The notes under the pieces: model-generated
What the model was told of the DNA's origin: nothing
Databases searched by the model: none
The model's input: the letters and a program-made list of their open reading frames with translations, nothing else
Position numbers and translations under genes: made by a program
Assembly (NCBI GenBank): GCA_009694195.1
Contig: SHVQ01000023.1
Span: 1 to 44,339 of the forward strand
Direction of reading: 5' to 3'
DNA from: Rhodospirillales bacterium
GTDB lineage: Bacteria > Pseudomonadota > Alphaproteobacteria > Rhodospirillales > SHVQ01
Length of the DNA stretch: 44,339 nucleotides
Shown: positions 25,850 through 33,613 of the stretch, one piece after another
Numbering within the stretch: the first letter of the stretch is position 1
How the letters are laid out: every line of letters begins with the position of its first letter

Positions 25850-26839
25850 ATGGCGATTCCGACCAACCGGTTGTCCGAGCTTCTCGCCAGGAAGGGCACG
25901 CTCCTCGCCGACGGCGGCATGGGCACCGGCCTCTTTGAGATCGGGCTTTCCAGCGGCGCGCCGGGCGAGCTTTGGAACCTCGATCATCCGGATCGGGTCG
26001 AGCAGGTCCACCAGGGCTTCGTCGGCGCGGGCTCCGACATCATCCTCACCAACACGTTCGGGGCGAACCGCTACCGGTTTCAATTGCACGGCTCCGTCGA
26101 CATGGTGCGCGAGATCAATATTGCCGCCGCGCGCCTCGCCCGCAAGGTCGCGGACGCGGCGGGCCGCACCGTGATCGTCGCCGGCTCGATGGGCCCGAGC
26201 GGCGAGATGCTGGAGCCGATCGGCGAGCGTAAGGCATCCGACGTGGAGGAGGCCTTCGTCGAGCAGGCGGCGGCGCTGAAGGAGGGCGGCGTCGACGTCG
26301 CCTGGATCGAGACGATGTTCTTCGAGGAAGAGCTCGGCGCCGCGGTGCGCGCCGCCGAGCGGGCGGGCCTCGCTTACGTGCTCACCATGACCTTCGACAC
26401 CGGCGGGCGGACGATGATGGGCCTCAAGCCCGAGGCCGCGATCAAGCTCCCGAAGCGCCACGGCTGGCACCCCGTCGGTTTCGGCGCCAACTGCGGCGTC
26501 GGCCCGGCGCAGCTTATCGACTCCGTGCTCGCGCTCGTCAAGGGCTCGACGCCCGGGGATGTGATCGTGGCGAAAGCTAATTGCGGGATCCCGCAGGTGG
26601 GCGACGACATGAAAGTGCATTACAGCGGCACGCCGGAGATCATGGCCGACTACGCGATTCTCGCCCGCGCCGCCGGCGCCGGCATCGTCGGCGGCTGCTG
26701 CGGCACCGCGCCTGAGCATCTTGCCGCCATGCGCCACGCCCTCGACACGCGGCCGAAAGGGCCGCCGCCGACCTACGCCGAAATCGAGAAGCTTCTCGGG
26801 CCGGTCAAGATCACGACCGAGGCGCCAAAAAAGACATAA
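25850..26839 (+). CDS. Homocysteine S-methyltransferase family protein (BHMT-like)
   Basis: A 329-residue zinc methyltransferase of the Hcy-binding family (MetH N-domain, MmuM, BHMT). The three zinc cysteines are C215 (GANCGVGP) and C283-C284 (GGCCGTAPEH). The N-terminal GTLLADGGMGTGL and LTNTFGANRYR are the standard homocysteine-binding barrel motifs. It lacks a cobalamin domain, so it must either use a direct donor such as glycine betaine or S-methylmethionine, or take methyl groups from a separate corrinoid protein, as MtaA-type partners do. The start follows the CDGSH gene by 14 bases. The surrounding methyl-transfer genes make the second option worth considering. Confidence 0.87.
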   Translation: MAIPTNRLSELLARKGTLLADGGMGTGLFEIGLSSGAPGELWNLDHPDRVEQVHQGFVGAGSDIILTNTFGANRYRFQLHGSVDMVREINIAAARLARKVADAAGRTVIVAGSMGPSGEMLEPIGERKASDVEEAFVEQAAALKEGGVDVAWIETMFFEEELGAAVRAAERAGLAYVLTMTFDTGGRTMMGLKPEAAIKLPKRHGWHPVGFGANCGVGPAQLIDSVLALVKGSTPGDVIVAKANCGIPQVGDDMKVHYSGTPEIMADYAILARAAGAGIVGGCCGTAPEHLAAMRHALDTRPKGPPPTYAEIEKLLGPVKITTEAPKKT

Positions 26840-27041
26840 CCCGTTGCGTCCGGCGCATGACGTGGTCTTTCCGCCCGGAAGACGGTGCGGAACCGGATCG
26901 ACTCGCTCGCGGTCCCATGCCAAAATCGCAGACGCTCAATCAGGGGCGCCGAAAGGGCGGAAACAAGCCCGCCGCGCCCCCGGACGTTCGTCTCGCCGCC
27001 CGCCGATACAGGGCGCCAACGATGTGAATAGGGAGTCAGTC

Positions 27042-28067
27042 ATGTCCGTCTTTTCACGAATGGTTGCCGTGCTCACGGCGGCGCTCGTCGCGGCCGGTTT
27101 CAGCACCGCCGTCTCGGCCCAGATGAATCTGCGCATGAGCAGCCAGTGGACCGAGATCACCATCGGCTCGCAGGTCGACAAGTGGTGGGCGCAGGAGATC
27201 GAGAAGCGCACGAACGGCCAAGTGAAGATCAAGATCTTCTTCGAAGGCGCGCTCGGCAAGGCGAGCGAGAACCTGACGCTGATCCGCGAGGGCGCGATCG
27301 ACCTCACGGCCATGTCGGCGAGCTATTTCCCGGCCGATCTGCCGTTGCTCACGGCGCCGAATTCGATCCCGATGGCGATGGCCGAAGTGCCGCATGCGAC
27401 GCAGCTCATTCAGCGGCTGCTGAAAGAGGTGCCCGCGCTCGACGAGGAAGCCAAGCGGAACGGCATGAAGGCGCTTTTCTTCCACCACCTCAATCCCTAC
27501 CTCCTCGTCTGCAAGCCCGAGATCAAGGGCATCGCGGACATGAAGGGCAAGAAGCTCCGTACCTGGGGGGCCGACATGCCGCGCATGGCGCAGGCGGCCG
27601 GCGCCGTTCCCGTCACCCTCAGCTTGCCCGAGCTCTACGAAAGCCTGAGCCGCGGGACCGTCGATTGCCTGCCGTTCTCGGTCGACCTGATGGTGAACTA
27701 TAAGATTTACGAGGTCGCCAAGCACGTGCACGACATCACGCTCTGGCTCGGCCCGACCAACGGCAACTGGATCAGCCGCAAGGTCTGGGACAAGATCCCG
27801 GCGGACCAGCAGAAGATCATCGAGGACGTTTCCCGCGAAGCCGCGATCCGCGACCGCGACCTCACCATGGAGGCCGCGGCCAAGGCGGTCGAGACGCTGA
27901 AGGCGAACGGCGTCCAGTTCCACAAGTTCCCCGACGCCGACAAGAAGGCGTGGAAGCAGGCCAACCCGGACTTCTTCGCCGACTTCATCGCCGCCCAGGA
28001 AAAGGCCGGGCGCGGCGACGCGGCGAAGGCGATGGTCAAGATCTGGAAGGAAGTCGTCGGCGGCTGA
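27042..28067 (+). CDS. dctP: TRAP transporter substrate-binding protein (DctP)
   Basis: A 341-residue periplasmic protein. The signal peptide is residues 1-26 (cleavage after VSA before QMNLRMSSQW). Family features are GALGKASENLTLIREGAIDLTAM, MKGKKLRTWG and SLPELYESLSRGTVDCLPFS, which precedes the conserved region where DctP proteins bind a carboxylate with an arginine (R in KLRT). GGGAG lies before the ATG. It heads a dctPQM set. The ligand should be an organic acid, and the acyl-CoA synthetase downstream suggests it is activated to a CoA ester. Confidence 0.93.
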   Translation: MSVFSRMVAVLTAALVAAGFSTAVSAQMNLRMSSQWTEITIGSQVDKWWAQEIEKRTNGQVKIKIFFEGALGKASENLTLIREGAIDLTAMSASYFPADLPLLTAPNSIPMAMAEVPHATQLIQRLLKEVPALDEEAKRNGMKALFFHHLNPYLLVCKPEIKGIADMKGKKLRTWGADMPRMAQAAGAVPVTLSLPELYESLSRGTVDCLPFSVDLMVNYKIYEVAKHVHDITLWLGPTNGNWISRKVWDKIPADQQKIIEDVSREAAIRDRDLTMEAAAKAVETLKANGVQFHKFPDADKKAWKQANPDFFADFIAAQEKAGRGDAAKAMVKIWKEVVGG

Positions 28068-28160
28068 TCCCTCGCGCCGCGGCCGCAGTCCGTTCCGCAC
28101 GTGGGGGCATCCGGGGCGCGCCGTCGCCTCGGACCCCGCTCACCCTCAAGCGTGGACGCC

Positions 28161-28712
28161 ATGGAGCCGAAGTCTTCGCCAATCACCGCATGGATGATGC
28201 GGGTCAACCTTGCCTGCGCGTTCCTCTCCGGCGTTGCGCTGCTCATGATGATGGCGGTGGGCGCGGCCGACATCATCGGGACCAACCTGAACTGGCTGGG
28301 CTTGCCCAGCCGGCCGATCCCGGGATCGTTCGAGTTCATCGGCACGATGATGGTGATGAACGTGTTCCTCGCCGTCTCTCTCGGCCAGGCGCGGCGCGGG
28401 CACATCCAGGTCGAGCTCGTGGTCCAGATGCTGCCCCCTCCCTTGCAGCGGGCGGCCGCGGCCCTCCATCACACGTTGAGCTGCGGATTCTTTGCAATGA
28501 TCGCGTGGGCGAGCTGGCCGGGCGCGCTCCACAGCGTTCGCGTGGGTGAATTTTCCGCCGGCCTCGTCAATTATCCGATCTGGCCCGCGCGCGCGGTGCT
28601 CGCCTTCGGGGCCTCGCTGATGGCCGTGCAGTGCCTGCTCGATCTGGCGGGGGTATTTTCCAAGCGCTTCCGGGTCGCCCGCGAGCGGTCCAGCGACGCG
28701 GCCACGGTCTGA
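28161..28712 (+). CDS. dctQ: TRAP transporter small membrane subunit (DctQ)
   Basis: A 183-residue membrane protein with four hydrophobic helices (about 12-35, 55-78, 93-115, 137-158) and the DctQ signatures GSFEFIGTMMVMNVFLAVSLGQ and RRGHIQVEL. It pairs with DctM. It starts 94 bases after dctP and ends 15 bases before dctM. Confidence 0.92.
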   Translation: MEPKSSPITAWMMRVNLACAFLSGVALLMMMAVGAADIIGTNLNWLGLPSRPIPGSFEFIGTMMVMNVFLAVSLGQARRGHIQVELVVQMLPPPLQRAAAALHHTLSCGFFAMIAWASWPGALHSVRVGEFSAGLVNYPIWPARAVLAFGASLMAVQCLLDLAGVFSKRFRVARERSSDAATV

Positions 28713-28727
28713 CGGCTCGAGAGCATC

Positions 28728-30041
28728 ATGGACCCGGTCCTCATTGGCTACGGAACGGCGCTCGCCCTGATCCTCGCCCTCGCCGTCGGCATTCCCGTCG
28801 CCGTCGCCATGGGAACGATCGGCATCGGCGGCATGCTGCTCGCCGCCGGCCCGGCGCTCACATTCGGCCAGCTCCGCACGCTCCCCTTCGCCGTCGTCAA
28901 CAATTACGATTTCGCCGTGCTGCCCATGTTCGTCCTCATGGGCGTGCTCGCCGAAGCCTCCGGGATCACCGGCCAGGTCTTCTACGCCGCCGATCTCTGG
29001 CTCCGGCGCCTGCGCGGCGGGCTCTACCAGGCGGTCGTGGTGGGCTCGGCGATATTTGCCGCGATCTCGGGCTCGACCATTGTCAACGCGGTCGTCTTCA
29101 CCCGCATCGCCTATCCGGAAATGATCAAGTACGGCTATTCGCGCAGCCTCTCCATCGGCTGCATCGCCTCGACCGGCAGCTTCGCCGCCATGATTCCGCC
29201 CTCCATCACGATGGTGATCTACGCCATCATGACGGATCAGTCGGTGGGCCAGCTTCTGATCGCCGGCATCATTCCGGGCATCATCACGGCGATCATCTAC
29301 CTGATCGGCGTCTACGCCATCGTCCGCTGGAAACCCAGGCTCGCGCCCCCGATCACCGAGCCGGTCACCTGGCCGCAGCGCTGGCGGGCGGCCGGACAAA
29401 TCTGGCCGGTCGTGATCCTGATCGCCTTCGTCATGGGCGGCATTTACTCCGGCCTATTCCCGCCGTCCGGTGCGGGAACCGCCGGGGCGTTCGGTGCCTT
29501 CTGTATCTGCGTGTGGAAAAGGAGAGGATTTTCCGGCTGGCTTACGCCGACGCTGCAGGACGCCGCCTCCATCAGCTGCATCATCTTCATCATCCTGATC
29601 GGCGGTCTCCTGCTGTCGCGCATGCTGGTGGTCGTCGGGATCATCGACGACATGGTCGCCCAAATCACCTACTTCGCCGACACGCCGCTCAAATTCATGC
29701 TCCTGGCGTCGGCGCTCTATCTCGTTCTCGGCTGCTTCATCGATACGACGTCGATGATGATCGTGACGCTGCCGTTCCTGTTCCCGGTGGTCGTGGCGCT
29801 CGGCATCGATCCGATCTGGTTCGGGATCGTGCTGGTGAAATTGATCGAAATCTCGGTCATCACGCCGCCGGTCGGGGTCAACCTGTTCGCCGTTCTCGGC
29901 GCCGCCGGCCGCGAGACCAACTTCAAGGACCTGGTCATGGGCGTGACTCCGTTCATCGGCTTGGAGATGATCGTGCTTGCGATCCTGGTTATGTTTCCCG
30001 AGCTTTCCACCTGGTTGCCCCGGCAGATGCTCGGCAAGTAG
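28728..30041 (+). CDS. dctM: TRAP transporter large membrane subunit (DctM)
   Basis: A 437-residue permease of the ion-transporter superfamily that drives sodium-coupled uptake. About twelve hydrophobic segments are visible, with GIPVAVAMGTIGIGG near the start, FVLMGVLAEASGITG and the first hairpin motif GSTIVNAVVFTRIAYPEM. GCIASTGSFAAMIPPSITMVIYA and the mirrored VKLIEISVITPPVGVNLFAV then give the two substrate/Na sites. The large palindromic repeat follows in the gap to the acyl-CoA synthetase. Confidence 0.94.
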   Translation: MDPVLIGYGTALALILALAVGIPVAVAMGTIGIGGMLLAAGPALTFGQLRTLPFAVVNNYDFAVLPMFVLMGVLAEASGITGQVFYAADLWLRRLRGGLYQAVVVGSAIFAAISGSTIVNAVVFTRIAYPEMIKYGYSRSLSIGCIASTGSFAAMIPPSITMVIYAIMTDQSVGQLLIAGIIPGIITAIIYLIGVYAIVRWKPRLAPPITEPVTWPQRWRAAGQIWPVVILIAFVMGGIYSGLFPPSGAGTAGAFGAFCICVWKRRGFSGWLTPTLQDAASISCIIFIILIGGLLLSRMLVVVGIIDDMVAQITYFADTPLKFMLLASALYLVLGCFIDTTSMMIVTLPFLFPVVVALGIDPIWFGIVLVKLIEISVITPPVGVNLFAVLGAAGRETNFKDLVMGVTPFIGLEMIVLAILVMFPELSTWLPRQMLGK

Positions 30042-30074
30042 GACCGAAGAGTTTCCGAGATGAATGAAATCGTT

Positions 30075-30174
30075 CCCCCTCACCCAGCTCCGGGTAGGCG
30101 CGGCTTGGCGCCGCGCCAACCCTTCTCAACCCTCTCCCCCCGCCCCACGGGGAGAGAGGGGAGGGTGAGGAGGG
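30075..30174. repeat. REP/MITE-like intergenic palindromic element
   Basis: About 100 bases with nested inverted repeats: outer CCCTCACCC and GGGTGAGG, an internal GGCGCGGC/GCCGCGCC hairpin (30097-30104 and 30110-30117) and CTCTCCCC/GGGGAGAG (30132-30139 and 30149-30156). The outer arm resembles the shorter palindrome at 25497. This is typical of repetitive extragenic elements in alphaproteobacteria. It lies between dctM and the acyl-CoA synthetase and may end or stabilise the dct transcript. Confidence 0.7.
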
Positions 30175-30217
30175 CGCTTCAATCTGATTTGATTCCGCTC
30201 TAGCCCCGCCGCGCCCC

Positions 30218-31909
30218 ATGAACGAGAAGCCCCGAAAATCCCCCGGCTACACGATCGAGCGGGCGCTGCTCCCGCGGATGAACCTGCGCGAGACCGGCGG
30301 CCGTTACGAGATCGTCATCCCGAAGCGCGCCAACATGGCCGCCGACACGGTCGGCCGGTACGCCCAGGGCCCCCGCAAGGACCACCCGGCGCTGATTTTC
30401 GAAAAGGGCGATCTCTCGACGGAAACTTGGACGTTCGCCGAGGTCGACGAGCGGGCGACCCGGCTCGCGGCGAAGCTCGCGGGACTCGGCGTCGGCAAGG
30501 GATCGCGCGTCGCCATCCACACCGGCCTCCGGCCGGAGACCGGCCTCGCCCATCTCGCCATCTACAAGCTCGGCGCCATCGCGGTCACGCTGTCGCAGCT
30601 CTACGGCACCGACACGCTCCGCCACGTCCTCAACCACTCGGAAGCGATGGCGATCATAACCCAGGACACGGCCTGGGACCGCTTCCGTGCCGCGGCGCAC
30701 GAATTCCCGAGCCTCCGGCATCGGATCGTTGTCGGACAAACGAAAGGCGACGAAATCCCGTTCGACGAATGCCTGCGGACGCCGGCCCAGGGCTTCCGGC
30801 CCGCCGACACGCTCGCCGACGATCCGGCGCTCCTCATGTACACCTCGGGCTCGACTGGCTTGCCCAAGGGCATGCTGCACGGCCACCGCATCCTGCAAGC
30901 CTACCTCCCGAGCATCCATTTCTTCTTCAACATGGACTTGGACGACCCCAACTCGGTCTTCTGGTCGCCGGCCGACTGGGCCTGGGTCGGCGGCCTGCTC
31001 GATCTCCTGCTCGCGGCCTGGGCGTTCGGCCACACGGTGGTGACGAGCGAGGCCCGCTTCGACGCCGAATGGGCGTTCGCCTTCATGGAGCGGCAAAAGG
31101 TCACCCATACGTTCGTGACGCCGACGGCCTTGAAGCGCATGGCGGAGGTCGCCAATCCCCGCGCCCGCTGGCCGAACCTCGATTTGCGCGTCGTCTGCAC
31201 CGGCGGCGAGGCGCTGCCCGGCCGGGTGCTGACCTGGTGCGAAGAGGAACTCGGCGTCGTCTGCAACGAGTTCTATGGCTTGACCGAGGTCAACCACCTG
31301 ATCGGGAGCTGCAAGGCGCTGTTCCCGTCGCTCCCGGGCTCCATGGGCTTGGCTTACCCCGGCCACGGCACCACCGTTGTCGGCGAGGACGGCAACGAGG
31401 TGGCGCCGGGCGAGGCTGGCGAGATCGTGACCCGCGCCGACGACGCGACCCAGTTCCTCGGCTACTGGAAGGACCCGTCCAAGACCGAGCAGCTCAAGCT
31501 CGCCGGCCGCTGGCTCCGCACCGGCGATCTCGGGACGCGCGACGCAGAGGGGTACTTCTGGTACCACGGCCGCTCTGACGACCTGATCAAGAGCGCCGGC
31601 TACCGCATCGGCCCGGCCGAGGTCGAGGACTGCCTGGTGCGCCACCCGGCGGTCGCCGAGGCCGCCGTGGTCGCGAGCCCGGATCAGGCGCGCGGCTTCG
31701 TCGTCAAAGCGTTCGTGCGCTTGAAGGAGGGCTCCCGGCCCGACGAGCGTTTGACGAAGGAGCTGCAGGAGCACGTCAAGACCAGGCTTGCCGTCTACAA
31801 ATATCCGCGCGAGATCGAATACGTGAGCCGCTTCGAGATGACGAGCAGCGGCAAGATCAACCGCAGGCTCTTGCGCGAGGCGGAGGCGAAGAAGAAGCTG
31901 AGACTCTGA
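30218..31909 (+). CDS. Acyl-CoA synthetase, acetyl/benzoate-CoA ligase-like
   Basis: A 563-residue adenylate-forming ligase that activates a carboxylic acid with ATP and CoA. The AMP-binding P-loop YTSGSTGLPKG starts at residue 208. Next come NEFYGLTEVNH (the YGxTE motif), WLRTGDLGTRD, the hinge GRSDDLIKSAGYRIGP and the catalytic K546 in SSGKINRRLL. The acyl pocket around SPADWAWVGGLLDLLL resembles the medium-chain/benzoate and acetyl-CoA synthetase branch (SPADWAW is shared). It follows the TRAP genes on the same strand after the palindromic element and converges on the gntR gene with 12 bases between stops. The imported acid is its plausible substrate. Confidence 0.9.
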   Translation: MNEKPRKSPGYTIERALLPRMNLRETGGRYEIVIPKRANMAADTVGRYAQGPRKDHPALIFEKGDLSTETWTFAEVDERATRLAAKLAGLGVGKGSRVAIHTGLRPETGLAHLAIYKLGAIAVTLSQLYGTDTLRHVLNHSEAMAIITQDTAWDRFRAAAHEFPSLRHRIVVGQTKGDEIPFDECLRTPAQGFRPADTLADDPALLMYTSGSTGLPKGMLHGHRILQAYLPSIHFFFNMDLDDPNSVFWSPADWAWVGGLLDLLLAAWAFGHTVVTSEARFDAEWAFAFMERQKVTHTFVTPTALKRMAEVANPRARWPNLDLRVVCTGGEALPGRVLTWCEEELGVVCNEFYGLTEVNHLIGSCKALFPSLPGSMGLAYPGHGTTVVGEDGNEVAPGEAGEIVTRADDATQFLGYWKDPSKTEQLKLAGRWLRTGDLGTRDAEGYFWYHGRSDDLIKSAGYRIGPAEVEDCLVRHPAVAEAAVVASPDQARGFVVKAFVRLKEGSRPDERLTKELQEHVKTRLAVYKYPREIEYVSRFEMTSSGKINRRLLREAEAKKKLRL

Positions 31910-31921
31910 GCCGTTGCGCTC

Positions 31922-32611
31922 TTAAAGCAGCTCGCCCACGTCCTGGTGGCGGCGGGCGATGTAGGACTCGATCGCGCGCTCGGCCTGCTCCGGGTCGCGC
32001 CGGGCGATGGCCTCGACGATCTCCTTGGTCATCTCCTCGTGGGCGCGGGCGATGCCGTGCCAGGTGCCGAGGCGGCGCGAGATCAGGAACCAGAGCCGGA
32101 GGTGCAGGTTGAAGATGCGCGAGATCACCTCGGCGAGATAGTCGTTGCGGGCGACGCGGGCCAGCGCCTCATAGAACCGGCGGTCGTAGTCCACGTAGCG
32201 GTCGATGTCGTCGTCGTCGGTCGCCTGCACCAGCTTCAGGTGCAGGTCCTTGAGCTCGTCCACGTCCCGGTCGGTCGCCCGCATCGCCGCCATGCGCGCG
32301 GCCGATCCGTCGGTGAGCAGGCGGAACTCGTAAATGTGCTGGACCCCGCTTGCGCTGACCTCGGCGACGAACATGCCGCGGTTCGGGTGGTGGTTGACCA
32401 GGCCTTCGGCGGCGAGCCGCTGGAGGGCTTCGCGGATCGGCGTCCGCCCGATGCCGAGATCGGCGGAAAGCGCCTTCTCGCCGAGCGGCGCGCCGGGCGG
32501 GAGCTCCAGGCGCGTGATCTTGCGCACGAGAAGCTCGTAGGCCCGCTCCGCGAGCGAGCGCGCATCCGAGCGCCATTCGAGCGCGGCGCTGACCGGAAGC
32601 GGCGTGGTCAT
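31922..32611 (-). CDS. GntR/FadR-subfamily transcription regulator with FCD domain
   Basis: A 229-residue regulator. The N-terminal winged helix (residues about 15-80) includes AYELLVRKITRLELPPGAPL, LGIGRTPIREALQRLAAEGLV and NRGMFVAEVS. The C-terminal all-helical FCD domain senses a ligand. It carries the metal-binding pattern of D in VDYDRRFYEALARVA and histidines late in the domain (WHGIARAHEEM, ARRHQDV). It is the last gene of the minus-strand corrinoid operon and overlaps cobW by ATGA, so it is a candidate for self-regulation by the methyl donor or a product. Such regulators often repress until an organic acid binds. Confidence 0.93.
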   Translation of the reverse strand: MTTPLPVSAALEWRSDARSLAERAYELLVRKITRLELPPGAPLGEKALSADLGIGRTPIREALQRLAAEGLVNHHPNRGMFVAEVSASGVQHIYEFRLLTDGSAARMAAMRATDRDVDELKDLHLKLVQATDDDDIDRYVDYDRRFYEALARVARNDYLAEVISRIFNLHLRLWFLISRRLGTWHGIARAHEEMTKEIVEAIARRDPEQAERAIESYIARRHQDVGELL

Positions 32612-33612
32612 CGGGTGCCGCCCGCCGCCCGCCGCCCGCCTGTCCCGGTGAGGGGCGCGCCGGCGAGGAGGGCGCGGAACCCGGATTCGATCGCGGCCCG
32701 GTCCATGCCGGGGCCGATGAACACTATGTTGCGAACCTTGCGCGCCTCGGCCGGCGTGATCTCGACCCGGCCCATGGCGTGCTGGACGAGCGACGGCTGC
32801 CCGTCGATCTGCATGAATCCCTTCGCCCGCCAGACGTTCTCCGGCAACCGGTTGAAGAACGCCTCGACCGCGGCGCGGGCGGCGCTGCCGCTCGAATCGA
32901 GGACGAACGACTGGGCCGGCGCGTGGCGGTGGTCGTCGTCGGCGTGGGCGTGCCCGTGGTCATGGGAGGGATCGTGGTCGTGGCCGCCGTCCCCGTGCGC
33001 CCCGCGATAGGCGGCGACGACGCGGCTCGACGGCCCGTCGAGCAGGCGCGGGATGTCGAGCTCGCAACGCTCGGCCAACAAAACCTCGGCCTTCGGATTG
33101 ATCGCGGCGATTTCCGCCCGCACGGCTTCCAACTCGGCCGCCGAGGCGAGGTCGACCTTGTTCAGCACGAGGACGTCGGCGTTCCTGAGCTGCTCCGTGT
33201 AGAACTCGCCCAGAACCTGGGTCAATTTCGGGTATTTCGGCGCATCGACGACGGTGACGACCGGGCCGATGTCGTAGCGGTCGCGGAGCTTGGGATCGGC
33301 GAAGGTCTCGATCAGCTCTTCGGGTTGCGCGACGCCGGTCGCCTCGATGATGACCCGGCGGACGCCGGATTTCTCGCGCAGCTCCTCGACGGCGTTGAGC
33401 ATCGACCCCTTGAGCGTGCAGCAGAGGCAGCCCGACGTGAGCTCCACAATGTCGATGTTGCGGCCTTCCAGGATCGCGCCGTCGATCCCGACGTCGCCGA
33501 ACTCGTTCACGATGACGGCCATTTTCTCGCCGCCCGGCCGCTCGGTCAGGATGCGGCGCGCGAGGGTGGTCTTGCCGGATCCGAGAAATCCGAACAGGAG
33601 GTTGAGCCGCAT
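32608..33612 (-). CDS. CobW/COG0523 GTPase with His-rich metal-binding segment
   Basis: A 334-residue G3E-family P-loop GTPase used as a metal chaperone. The P-loop GFLGSGKTT is at residues 8-16. The metal site CxCC is C62-x-C64-C65 (SGCLCCTLKG). The guanine motif is NKVD 151-154. A stretch at 206-230 with many His and Asp (HGDGGHDHDPSHDHG...) would store or sense metal. A CobW C-terminal domain follows (VWRAKGFMQ and the barrel). Inside a corrinoid methyltransferase operon it could deliver zinc to the UroD-type enzyme or handle cobalt. It lies 1 base after the RACo stop and overlaps gntR. Confidence 0.9.
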   Translation of the reverse strand: MRLNLLFGFLGSGKTTLARRILTERPGGEKMAVIVNEFGDVGIDGAILEGRNIDIVELTSGCLCCTLKGSMLNAVEELREKSGVRRVIIEATGVAQPEELIETFADPKLRDRYDIGPVVTVVDAPKYPKLTQVLGEFYTEQLRNADVLVLNKVDLASAAELEAVRAEIAAINPKAEVLLAERCELDIPRLLDGPSSRVVAAYRGAHGDGGHDHDPSHDHGHAHADDDHRHAPAQSFVLDSSGSAARAAVEAFFNRLPENVWRAKGFMQIDGQPSLVQHAMGRVEITPAEARKVRNIVFIGPGMDRAAIESGFRALLAGAPLTGTGGRRAAGGTR

Positions 33613-33613
33613 C

